Assembly (NCBI RefSeq): GCF_001028625.1 | Contig: NZ_CP011805.1 | Span: 1,907,001-1,971,000 of the forward strand | Direction: 5' to 3' | Source of the DNA: Pelagerythrobacter marensis | GTDB lineage: Bacteria > Pseudomonadota > Alphaproteobacteria > Sphingomonadales > Sphingomonadaceae | DNA length: 64,000 nucleotides | Shown: in pieces, positions 45,448-52,936 of the stretch | Layout of the letters: every line of letters begins with the position of its first letter | Numbering within the stretch: the first letter of the stretch is position 1 | Notes under the pieces: generated by a model | Database searches by the model: none | Told to the model about the DNA's origin: nothing | Seen by the model: only the letters and a program-made list of their open reading frames with translations | Made by a program: the position numbers and the translations under genes

Positions 45448-46623
45448 TCAGCCGGTTACGTCGGCCAGTGCCTTCACGAACTTGTCGATATTGCCCTGAT
45501 GCAGCCCGGCCACGTTGATCCGGCCCGATCCGGCCATGTAGATCGCGTGTTCCTTGCGCAGCCGCTCGACCTGTTCCTTGCTCACCGGCAAAGTCGAAAA
45601 CAGGCCGTTCTGGTGGGCCAGCGGGGCCAGATCGACCGACCCCGCCGTGCCGGCAGCGGCCAGCGTCTCGCGCACCTGGCGCATCCGCGCGCGCATGGTT
45701 TCCAGCTCGTCCAGCCACAGCCGCGTCAGTTCGTCGTCGCGCAGGACGACCCGCACTGCCGCGCCGCCATGATCGGGCGGCATCGACCACGAAGCGCGCG
45801 CCAGCGCGTTGAGGTTCGACTGGATCGCCGGGAGCTGCCCGGCATCGGGCGCCAGGACATAGAGAGCGCCCACACGGTCGCGGTACATGCCGAAGTTCTT
45901 GTCGCAGCTATAGGCGACCAGCGCCTCGGGCACGGCGGCCAGCACGCGGCGCAGGCCGTAGGCATCCTCGTCGATCCCCTGGCCCAGCCCCTGATAGGCG
46001 AGGTCGAGGATCGGCAGCGCCGCACTGTTGGCGAACGCTTCGGCAATCGTGTCCCATTCCTCGGGCGAATAGTCGATCCCGGTCGGGTTGTGGCAGCAAC
46101 CGTGGACCAGCACCGCCTCGCCCGCCGCGGCATTGCGGATCACCGACAGCAGCGCATCGGCATCGGCCGTGCCATCGGGCCGGGCATGATCGAACGTTGC
46201 CGTCTCGACCCCGACATCGGTGAGGATCTGCGCGTGGTTGGGCCAGCTCGGCGTGCCCAGGTGGACGCGGTCCACACCCGCCCGCCGGGCCAGCGCCACG
46301 GCCAGCCGCACGCCGCCGGTGCCGCCCGGGGTCTGCATCCCGGCCAGCCGGCCGCCCATCGTGCCATCCTTGCCGAAGGCATAGGGCATCAGCGCGTGGA
46401 CGAAGCCCATGTCGCCTTCGGGGCCGAGGTAGGATTTGGAATCCTGTTCCTCCACCAGGCGCGCTTCGGCCTTCTTGATCGCGGTGAAAACGGGGGTGTC
46501 GCCCTGCCCGGTGCGATAGACGCCCACGCCAAGGTCGATCTTGTCGCTCCGCTCGTCATCGGCATAGAGCTTGATCAGCGCCAGCAGGGCGTCGGGCGAT
46601 TGGGGTTCGAGTCTGTCGAGCAT
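45448..46623 (-). CDS. Aromatic amino acid/aspartate aminotransferase
   Basis: The ATG at 46623 gives 391 residues, the usual length for class I aminotransferases of the TyrB/AspC type; ATG 46635 is an alternative. The N-terminus KIDLGVGVYRTGQGDTPVF, the cofactor-binding HGCCHNPTGID, and the PLP lysine in YSCDKNFGMYRDRVG are all present. It interconverts aromatic amino acids or aspartate with their keto acids. The hairpin at 46648 separates it from the EipA-like gene. Confidence 0.92.
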   Translation of the reverse strand: MLDRLEPQSPDALLALIKLYADDERSDKIDLGVGVYRTGQGDTPVFTAIKKAEARLVEEQDSKSYLGPEGDMGFVHALMPYAFGKDGTMGGRLAGMQTPGGTGGVRLAVALARRAGVDRVHLGTPSWPNHAQILTDVGVETATFDHARPDGTADADALLSVIRNAAAGEAVLVHGCCHNPTGIDYSPEEWDTIAEAFANSAALPILDLAYQGLGQGIDEDAYGLRRVLAAVPEALVAYSCDKNFGMYRDRVGALYVLAPDAGQLPAIQSNLNALARASWSMPPDHGGAAVRVVLRDDELTRLWLDELETMRARMRQVRETLAAAGTAGSVDLAPLAHQNGLFSTLPVSKEQVERLRKEHAIYMAGSGRINVAGLHQGNIDKFVKALADVTG

Positions 46624-46647
46624 GGCCAGCGCCATGCCCAGACACGC

Positions 46648-46683
46648 GAGGGGCCGCAACAGGAAATGCTGTTGCGGCCCCTC
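46648..46683 (-). terminator. Perfect 15-bp hairpin after the EipA-like gene
   Basis: GAGGGGCCGCAACAG and CTGTTGCGGCCCCTC form a perfect 15-bp stem with a GAAATG loop (CATTTC on the minus strand). It lies 30 nt downstream of the EipA-like stop and 25 nt before the aminotransferase start on the same strand. It lacks a T-run, so it may act as an attenuator, a terminator or a processing site. Confidence 0.6.
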
Positions 46684-46713
46684 TTCAGACCCGGAGTTTT
46701 TCTTGCGCCGTGC

Positions 46714-47517
46714 CTAGAACGGCAACCAGCGCTGCTTCTTCGAAAACTTCATGTACCCCGCATTGATGCCCAGGCGCAGCCCGGCGCCGACGCGGATCGG
46801 GATCAGAACGACATCGCCCTTGCGCAGATAGCTCGCCGTCATCCCGCCGACGACATAGGCCTGCCCCTCGCCTGCGGGATAGCGTTCGTAGAGTTCCTCG
46901 CTGTCGTAAAGGTTGTAAACCAGAACGAAGGTGTTCCCCGCATTGGCACCGACATCGAAGCCGATCGACGGTCCGGTCCAGTACACCGGACGTTCGCCCT
47001 CGACCTTGTGGTAAAGCGTGCCCGAGCCATAACGCGCGCCGACCACGAAGGCGCCGCCCGCCTCGCGCCCGACGATATAGGCATTGGGCTCGCCCTGCTT
47101 GTCCAGCAGGTCCTCGATCATTCGGGCGACACCCTCGGCCCCTTTGCCGAATACGCCCTCGGCAGCGCCGATCAGGTCGTCTTCCTTGTAGGTGTCGCTT
47201 TGGGCCGAGGCGACTTGCGCATTGGCCGATCCCTGCCCGGTGGTTGCCGGCGCCGCGCTGGTCGCCGTGCCCGGGTCGGACCAGGTCGGGGCGACTGGCG
47301 CGTCGGTGGGGGGCGTGGGCGAATAGACGACGCCATTGTCGGTCGTGTTCGGTTCGGCATAGACCGGCTGGTCCCCCGGCCGTTCCATCAGGTCGCCATC
47401 GATGGCTGTGTCGGGATCGAATGTCTCGATCGTCTGCGCACCGACCGGCGCAACTGCGAGCGCCGCTGCGCCGGCGACCATTGCGAGTGTGCCGCGAATT
47501 GCGGGAATGATCTTCAT
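46714..47517 (-). CDS. EipA-like envelope protein (DUF1134)
   Basis: The ATG at 47517 follows GGAGGGG and gives 267 residues. A signal peptide (TLAMVAGAAALAVAPVGAQ) precedes a Thr/Pro/Asp-rich region (about 30-110) and a C-terminal DUF1134 domain, with KGAEGVARMIEDLLDKQGEPN and VVGGMTASYLRKGDVVLIPIR typical of the family. The Brucella member EipA is needed for envelope integrity. The Pro-rich linker is longer than the domain needs and may act as a spacer across peptidoglycan. Confidence 0.85.
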   Translation of the reverse strand: MKIIPAIRGTLAMVAGAAALAVAPVGAQTIETFDPDTAIDGDLMERPGDQPVYAEPNTTDNGVVYSPTPPTDAPVAPTWSDPGTATSAAPATTGQGSANAQVASAQSDTYKEDDLIGAAEGVFGKGAEGVARMIEDLLDKQGEPNAYIVGREAGGAFVVGARYGSGTLYHKVEGERPVYWTGPSIGFDVGANAGNTFVLVYNLYDSEELYERYPAGEGQAYVVGGMTASYLRKGDVVLIPIRVGAGLRLGINAGYMKFSKKQRWLPF

Positions 47518-47610
47518 CGGCCCCTCCTGGCTCGAAATCCTGGCCCGCGACGCGGACCTGTCCACATGCGAACAGAATCCTTCGCGACTGAAGCAGCAAT
47601 GAACCGGCGA

Positions 47611-47643
47611 CGAAGCGAATCGAAAACGCGGCGAAGCGAGTCG
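47611..47643. repeat. Direct repeat CGAAGCGA(A/G)TCG, 21-bp spacing
   Basis: CGAAGCGAATCG at 47611-47622 and CGAAGCGAGTCG at 47632-47643 differ by one base and are spaced by two helical turns. They lie upstream of the EipA-like gene and of the tRNA. Confidence 0.35.
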
Positions 47644-47665
47644 TTCGGCGGGCTGAGCCGCGCTT

Positions 47666-47683
47666 CTGTCGCTTGTGCGACAG
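47666..47683. other. Perfect short inverted repeat
   Basis: CTGTCGC-TTGT-GCGACAG is a perfect 7-bp stem with a 4-nt loop between the divergent EipA-like gene and the tRNA gene. It could be a transcription terminator, an operator or neither. Confidence 0.3.
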
Positions 47684-47688
47684 GCCGC

Positions 47689-47716
47689 TTGCAGCCACCG
47701 GCGCGGGCCGTTATAG
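47689..47716 (+). promoter_or_regulatory. Sigma-70-type promoter of tRNA-Ser
   Basis: TTGCAG, then a 16-bp spacer, then TTATAG lies 29 bp before the tRNA 5' end. The boxes and spacing match a housekeeping promoter. Confidence 0.6.
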
Positions 47717-47745
47717 CGCGCCCCTCGCCCGGCCCCCGGGCATGC

Positions 47746-47837
47746 GGAGACGTGGGTGAGTGGCTGAAACCAGCTCCCTGCTAAGGAGCCATACCTGGTA
47801 ACGGGTATCGAGGGTTCGAATCCCTCCGTCTCCGCCA
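47746..47837 (+). tRNA. tRNA-Ser(GCT)
   Basis: The 92-nt gene includes an encoded CCA. A 7-bp acceptor stem (GGAGACG with CGTCTCC), an anticodon loop CTGCTAA on a GCTCC/GGAGC stem with anticodon GCT, an extra-long variable arm, and a T-arm with GGTTCGAATCC can be seen. The long variable arm and anticodon identify a class II serine tRNA. Confidence 0.96.
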
Positions 47838-47916
47838 TTTGACCTTCGGCTTTACTGGGCGAACGCGCCCCATGCCGGCGTATCGGCTCCGGGACCAGCC
47901 GGCCAGGCATATGCGA

Positions 47917-48705
47917 TCACCCCAGCCAGTTCGTGATCAGGGCAGTCAGGGGGTTGGCGGGGTCCGAAAGCAGATTGGCGGTCAGCCCCAGGCACATGAT
48001 GATCAGCAGCGGCCTCACCGCCCTGGTTCCAAAGCGCATGGTGCTGTGGGCGCCCAGGAAGGCGCCTGCCATGCTCGCCACTGCCATCAGGAGCCCGGCA
48101 ACCAGCATGACCTCTCCTGCGGCGAGCAGAACCATCAGGCTCGCCAGATTGCTGGAAAAGTTCAGCAGCTTGGTGTGCGCGATGGCATTGATCGTGCCCA
48201 ATCCGAACACCGCGATCAATGCGGTGGTGTAGAACGAGCCGGCGCCGGGACCGAAGAATCCATCGTAGCATCCGATCACTGCCGCGAAGGCCAGCAGCAG
48301 GATGGGCCGGGCGCGCACGTGGCGATCTTCGTCGCCGAGGTTCGGCTTGAGCGCGTAGTAGATCGCCATGGCGACAAGCAGAACCGGTATCAGGCCGGAC
48401 AAGATAGTCGGATCTACACGGGTCAGGACGAACGCTCCCGCAGCCGAGCCTAGAAACGCCGCAAGTGCGGGCTTCGCAAATCTGCGGAAATCGATGCGCC
48501 CCTTGCGTGCAAAGGTAAGTACGGCAGTCGCAACGCCGAAGGTGCTCTGGAGCTTGTTCGTCCCTATCGTCGCAGCGGGCGAGGCGCCGACAGCCAGCAG
48601 GGCTGGAAGCGTCAGCAACCCGCCGCCCCCGGCGATCGCATCGATCGTTCCTGCGACAAAGGCCACGGCGACCAGAAAGCCGATCATCTCGACGGTAAGT
48701 TCCAT
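47917..48705 (-). CDS. TSUP-family sulfite/sulfonate-type permease
   Basis: The 262-residue membrane protein has about 8 hydrophobic segments in two homologous halves. The conserved motifs GTIDAIAGGGGLLTLPALL and GCYDGFFGPGAGSF mark the TauE/SafE (TSUP) family. Members export or import sulfoacetate, sulfite, thiosulfate or other anions. No sulfur genes are adjacent, so the substrate is unknown. Confidence 0.88.
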   Translation of the reverse strand: MELTVEMIGFLVAVAFVAGTIDAIAGGGGLLTLPALLAVGASPAATIGTNKLQSTFGVATAVLTFARKGRIDFRRFAKPALAAFLGSAAGAFVLTRVDPTILSGLIPVLLVAMAIYYALKPNLGDEDRHVRARPILLLAFAAVIGCYDGFFGPGAGSFYTTALIAVFGLGTINAIAHTKLLNFSSNLASLMVLLAAGEVMLVAGLLMAVASMAGAFLGAHSTMRFGTRAVRPLLIIMCLGLTANLLSDPANPLTALITNWLG

Positions 48706-48823
48706 CGCTCGCGCCTACGGCCCGCTTTTCCCGGTTTGCAAGAGGCAAAGGCTCATGTCGGCCTTTCGTCCTGGCCGCGAAGCCACTCCCCACAGGCATG
48801 AACGCCGCGGACACTGCGCCATC

Positions 48824-49588
48824 CTAGAGAGGTGCGGCTTCCGCATCTTCGCGCTTCACCACTTTGTGCGCATCCTCGGTCAGGCCGCTCTTCCAGTAGC
48901 TCGACAGATAGAGCCGCTCCGAACCCAGCCCCTGTTCCTGGCGAAGATAGGATCGCAGCCGCCGCATCGCCGAAAATTCGCATGCGGCCCATGCGTAAAC
49001 GCTCCCGGCGGGCCAGCCATAGTCTCGCAGGGCAGTTTCGAGCAGGTCCGGGCGAGAACCCGGCGCGGGATTGACCAACCAGCGGACCTGCATTCCTGGT
49101 GGAAGGGCAAGCGCCTGACGGTCGTTTGCATCCTGTATCTCCAGCGCGACAAAGCCGGTCGCGTCGCCCGGCAATGCCTCGAGATTCGCCGCAATTGCCG
49201 GCAGCGCGGCCATATCGCCGGCCACCAGATAATGCTGGAAGCCAGCGGGCAATGGCTTGGCCGGTCCGGGGCCGCCGACTTCGATCGCATCTCCGGGCCT
49301 GGCCGCCAGCGCCCAGCGCGTCGCAGGGCCTGCCTGGTGGTCCGCATCGCCGTGCAGGGCGAAGTCGATATCGAGTTCCCGATGGCGCTGGTCGCGAATG
49401 GTATATGTTCGCACGACCGGTCTGCCCCCTTCGCTCTGCGGCAGCAGCATCAGCTTCACATAGCCGCCCTTCTGCCCGGGTGGGTAATCGACCATGCCCT
49501 GTCCGCCGAGAGTGAGGCGAAGCATGTTGGGCGTGACCTTGCGAGAGCCCAGAACAGTCATGGTTCGCGGTGCTGGACGAGAGGCCAT
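48824..49588 (-). CDS. Siderophore-interacting protein (flavin reductase-like, ViuB type)
   Basis: The ATG at 49588 follows AAAGGAT and gives 254 residues. The FAD-binding half has RTYTIRDQ, and the NAD(P)-binding SIP domain includes VAGDMAALPAIAANL and YAWAACEFSAMRRLRSYLR. Such proteins reduce ferric siderophores in the cytoplasm to release Fe2+. A Fur-like box lies about 86 bp upstream. No siderophore receptor is adjacent, but two TBDTs flank this part of the window. Confidence 0.9.
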   Translation of the reverse strand: MASRPAPRTMTVLGSRKVTPNMLRLTLGGQGMVDYPPGQKGGYVKLMLLPQSEGGRPVVRTYTIRDQRHRELDIDFALHGDADHQAGPATRWALAARPGDAIEVGGPGPAKPLPAGFQHYLVAGDMAALPAIAANLEALPGDATGFVALEIQDANDRQALALPPGMQVRWLVNPAPGSRPDLLETALRDYGWPAGSVYAWAACEFSAMRRLRSYLRQEQGLGSERLYLSSYWKSGLTEDAHKVVKREDAEAAPL

Positions 49589-49943
49589 CCGGGTTATCCT
49601 TTCTCTGATGATCGGGCATCTGAAGGCGACTTGCGCGAGGGAAGTCGCGGCATCGCAGGGCATCCAACGATAATGCGAGTGATTTGCAAATACAAGGTGA
49701 GCTTTGCGGGGCCATCGCTTGCAAGCTCACCAATGCAGAGGTGCGCTGGGGGCACCGCTGGTGTCGTATTTGTCCTCTCGCAGAACGCGAACCGCTCTGT
49801 TGGATTGTTCGAATTGGCTTCAGCAGGGGGATGACTGATGCATCGCGCGCTTTCGATCACTGCTTCCGCGCTATCGCACGCAACCTGAGCGCATTGCCGC
49901 TGTGCCGCACACCTTCCCCCAGTATCATCGAGATTGGCCCACT
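49589..49943. other. Intergenic region between SIP and beta-helix genes
   Basis: This 355-bp divergent stretch contains the Fur-like box at 49674-49688 that serves the siderophore-interacting gene. The part from about 49700 to 49943 precedes the beta-helix gene. A 38-codon frame starting at ATG 49831 overlaps the beta-helix ATG (ATGA) but has weak support. No other gene was recognised. Confidence 0.45.
49674..49688 (-). promoter_or_regulatory. Fur-type box upstream of the siderophore-interacting gene
   Basis: TGCGA-GTGAT-TTGCA is a near-palindrome with AT-rich flanks, about 86 bp before the SIP start. It resembles the box before feoAB, which supports iron control of both genes. Confidence 0.55.
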
Positions 49944-50933
49944 ATGATCCGCAAATTCCCTTTGGCACTGTGCGCCGGAATCGCCCTCTGTGCCCCTGCG
50001 TCGGCGGAAACGCTTCGCGTCTGCGCTGAAGATTCTCCGGCTGAGGCGTGCGACTTCAGCGGGCACGATGCGATCCAGGCCGCTGTCGATCACGCCGCCG
50101 ACGGGGACGAGATACGCCTGGCGCCCGGCCGCTATGTGCCGGCATCGGTGCGCGACGTGCCCTTCCAGGACATCGTCGCCCGCGGGATGGTGGTCGTGCG
50201 CGACAAACGGCTTTCCATCGAAGGCGGCGAAGGCGTCGTCCTCGATGGAGCAGAAGGCGTCCCATCCATCGCATTCGTGCTCGAAAACGCCGACGTGACC
50301 CTTAGGAACCTGGAAATCCGGGACTTCCGCTGGGAGGAGGAGGAAGACGACACGTACGACGGCCACGGCGTCTTCGCGATCGACAGCCGGGTGCGCGCAA
50401 ACGGCATCGTCATGCGGGGGATCGTCAAGATGGCGCTGACCGGACGCGGTCGGACGCTTATCGATGCATCGGGCCTCCGCCTGCTCGACGGCCATCTGGG
50501 CATCTGGCTGGAAGAGACCGCCCATGCCCATGTGCACGACAGCGTGATCGCCGGCGGCGATTCCGCCGGCATTGCGACCTATGGCGACAGCACGCTTCAT
50601 CTGTTCAATTCGGTGGTGGCGAACAATACGGACGACGGCATCTATGCGGCCGATAATTCGACAATCGTGGCCGCGCAGTCGATCATCGTCGAGAATGCAC
50701 CTTATGGAATCAATGCTGCAGGAAATGGCCGTGTAACCGTGCGCGCGAGTTCCATCCACGGCAATTCAACGCCTGCGAACACGGAGTTCGAACCCGACCA
50801 GCTCATCATCGGCGACGACGTTTCGCGCGCCGATCCGATGCTGGATGCGCATTGGCGTCCGCAACCGGGATCGCCGCTGCTTGCCGGCGATCAGGCGCAA
50901 ATGCCGATCGGCCCGACCGGTGAGCAGCCATGA
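49944..50933 (+). CDS. Secreted right-handed beta-helix protein
   Basis: The ATG at 49944 gives 329 residues. A signal peptide (PLALCAGIALCAPASAE) precedes parallel beta-helix repeats with phrases such as GVVLDGAEG, LRNLEIRDF, DSVIAGGDSAGIATYGDST and HLFNSVVANNTDDGIYAAD. A poly-Glu stretch occurs near residue 130 (RWEEEEDDTYD). No catalytic pectinase motif is visible, so binding or an unrecognised hydrolase or lyase role is possible. The stop overlaps the next gene (ATGA), which links it to the peptide-acquisition region. Confidence 0.75.
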   Translation: MIRKFPLALCAGIALCAPASAETLRVCAEDSPAEACDFSGHDAIQAAVDHAADGDEIRLAPGRYVPASVRDVPFQDIVARGMVVVRDKRLSIEGGEGVVLDGAEGVPSIAFVLENADVTLRNLEIRDFRWEEEEDDTYDGHGVFAIDSRVRANGIVMRGIVKMALTGRGRTLIDASGLRLLDGHLGIWLEETAHAHVHDSVIAGGDSAGIATYGDSTLHLFNSVVANNTDDGIYAADNSTIVAAQSIIVENAPYGINAAGNGRVTVRASSIHGNSTPANTEFEPDQLIIGDDVSRADPMLDAHWRPQPGSPLLAGDQAQMPIGPTGEQP

Positions 50934-51280
50934 AGTGCTGGTGCACCCCACTCGCGCTGCTGAGCCTGCTGCTGGCGACGCCGGCGCAGGCGGAACAGTA
51001 CTGGACCACGACGCGGATCGTGCAGATCGGCGCCGTCGCCCAGGATCTCGATTATCCGCATTACAGCGATGTGATCTACATCGGCGTGGAAGATCGCGAA
51101 TGGCTTCCGGAAACCTGCCGCCAGATGCCGGGCCTGCTCGCGCGGGCAGACGACACCGCCCTTCTCCTCATGGCCAAGGCGGCGTTCGAACATGGTCGCC
51201 CAGTCGTTGTCAAAGCCGACGATCAGGGCAAGATCGGCGAATACTGCCGGTTCTTCCAGATCACCGACACTGCGCCGTGA
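50930..51280 (+). CDS. Small exported protein of unknown function
   Basis: The 116-residue protein has a signal peptide (LALLSLLLATPAQAE). The mature part has two Cys residues (ETCRQMPG and GEYCRFF), probably forming a disulfide, and a compact globular sequence with no recognised domain. It is translationally coupled to the beta-helix gene and 31 bp before the S58 aminopeptidase gene, so it may be a partner of one of them. Confidence 0.65.
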   Translation: MKCWCTPLALLSLLLATPAQAEQYWTTTRIVQIGAVAQDLDYPHYSDVIYIGVEDREWLPETCRQMPGLLARADDTALLLMAKAAFEHGRPVVVKADDQGKIGEYCRFFQITDTAP

Positions 51281-51311
51281 TCCACGGTTGGACAAGAAAG
51301 AGAGACACACG

Positions 51312-52700
51312 ATGACGTTCGGCACCCGCACACTGGCCCCGGCACTCCTCCTCTGCGCAATCGCTGCACCTGCAACCGCGCAGAACAATGACGGGCCGAG
51401 CGTTCAGGGCGACCTTGCTGTCACGCTCAACGACGGGTTCGACGATGACGATGCCCTGAATTTCGATTGGCCCATGCTCTCGATTGGCACCGGCCAGTAC
51501 GAAGACGGGCCGACCGGGGTCACCGTCATCCGGTTCGGGCGCAAGGTGCACGGCGCAGTCGATGCCCGCGGGGGCGGCCCCGGCACGGTCAATGCGCCCT
51601 ATCTCGATCTTGGCTATGTTCAGCCGGAACTCGACGCGGTCGTGCTCGCCGGGGGGTCCTGGTACGGCCTTGAAGCGGTCACTGCGGTCAACACCGCAAT
51701 GAAGGACGATGGATATCGCGGCGGCCACTGGAACAACGTCGGCCTCGCCGTCGGCTCCATCATCTACGATTTCGGCGGACGCCGGTTGAACGAAATCTAT
51801 CCGGACAAGCGCCTGGCGCAGGCCGCCTATCGCGCCGCCCGGCCCGGGACCTTCCCCATTGGCCCTTATGGTGCGGGACGTTCGGCAATGACCGGCGGAC
51901 TGTTCGGCTGCAACGCCCGATCGGGACAGGGCGCGGCATTCCGGCAGATCGGCGAGGTCAAGATCGCGGTGTTCACCGTCGTCAATGCACTTGGCGTCGT
52001 TACCGATCGCGAAGGGAAGGTCGTGGCGTGTCATGCGGGCCAGAGCTGGCCACGCGACCTGCGCGCCCACGACCTGCTGAACGCTTCCCCCGCCAGCCTC
52101 AGTCCCGATTGGGACGGTCAGCAGGCGGCGGAGCCCGACCGCAAGAACACCACCATCAGCCTGGTCGTCACCAACCGGTCGATGTCGAGCGCCGAACTGA
52201 AGCGTCTGGCGGTTCAGGTCCACACGTCGATGGCACGGGGGATTCAGCCGTTCGCAACCGAACTCGACGGGGATGTGCTCTATGCCGTTTCCACGGACGA
52301 GGTCGAGGCGGGGCCGGGTGACGGCCTCGTCACCGCAGAAATCGGCGCCGTCGCGTCGGAGCTTATGTGGGACGCTATCCTGAGCAGCGTCCCGCAACAG
52401 CCCGTCGCACCGCAGCCGCGACGCTCCGCGGACGGATCCGACCTGCAGGAATTCGCGGGCACTTATACCTTCGGCCCACTCGCGTCGCTGGAAGTGACTG
52501 CCGAAAAGGGCCGTCTCTACGGCCGTGCAACCGGTGAGCGGGACGTCTTCGCCATACGCAAGGACGGCCCGACTGAGCTCCGCCCCGCCGGATCGAACGT
52601 GTTCGTCGTGCCTGGCCGCTATCCCTTCAGCATTCGGTTCGAAGGGGACGAGGTCGTCGTCAATCCCGGCCGATGGCAACAGGTCGGCACCCGCAAGTAG
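51312..52700 (+). CDS. Exported S58 (DmpA-type) aminopeptidase/esterase
   Basis: The 462-residue protein has a signal peptide (APALLLCAIAAPATAQ). The S58 fold is visible in GPTGVTVIRFGR, GAVDARGGGPGT and GSWYGLEAVTAV. The self-processing site is DRKN-TTISLVV, with Thr280 as the likely nucleophile instead of the usual Ser of DmpA. The C-terminus (from about residue 382) adds a DUF3471-like beta-domain (EFAGTYTFGPLASLEV). Family members cleave N-terminal residues from peptides and amides, including beta- and D-amino acids. It precedes a TBDT. Confidence 0.85.
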   Translation: MTFGTRTLAPALLLCAIAAPATAQNNDGPSVQGDLAVTLNDGFDDDDALNFDWPMLSIGTGQYEDGPTGVTVIRFGRKVHGAVDARGGGPGTVNAPYLDLGYVQPELDAVVLAGGSWYGLEAVTAVNTAMKDDGYRGGHWNNVGLAVGSIIYDFGGRRLNEIYPDKRLAQAAYRAARPGTFPIGPYGAGRSAMTGGLFGCNARSGQGAAFRQIGEVKIAVFTVVNALGVVTDREGKVVACHAGQSWPRDLRAHDLLNASPASLSPDWDGQQAAEPDRKNTTISLVVTNRSMSSAELKRLAVQVHTSMARGIQPFATELDGDVLYAVSTDEVEAGPGDGLVTAEIGAVASELMWDAILSSVPQQPVAPQPRRSADGSDLQEFAGTYTFGPLASLEVTAEKGRLYGRATGERDVFAIRKDGPTELRPAGSNVFVVPGRYPFSIRFEGDEVVVNPGRWQQVGTRK

Positions 52701-52936
52701 CGTCGCACCGAGGGCGCCTTCTTCGTCAGACGATCGGCACGGCACGCACCTTGCGGGCATAGCCGAGCGCAGCCTGCGAGATTCCTTGCGCGGATTCCAT
52801 CCGCAGCATATCTGCGCGGAAGAACGGAAGACCGGCGGTGCAAATGAGGCACCACCTTACCCTCTTTTCGCATCTGCAACAGACCCTGCGCTGTCATATT
52901 CTCGCAATGTCATACACTGCGAGGACGGGGGAATTT

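Noticed and set aside
45130..47784. 884-codon plus-strand frame across the aminotransferase and EipA-like genes
   Set aside because: It overlaps two well-supported minus-strand genes and resembles none of their products; it is a GC-driven shadow.
47746..47837. tRNA-Ser as an integration (att) site
   Set aside because: No integrase, no direct repeat of the tRNA 3' end, and no island signature was seen on either side.
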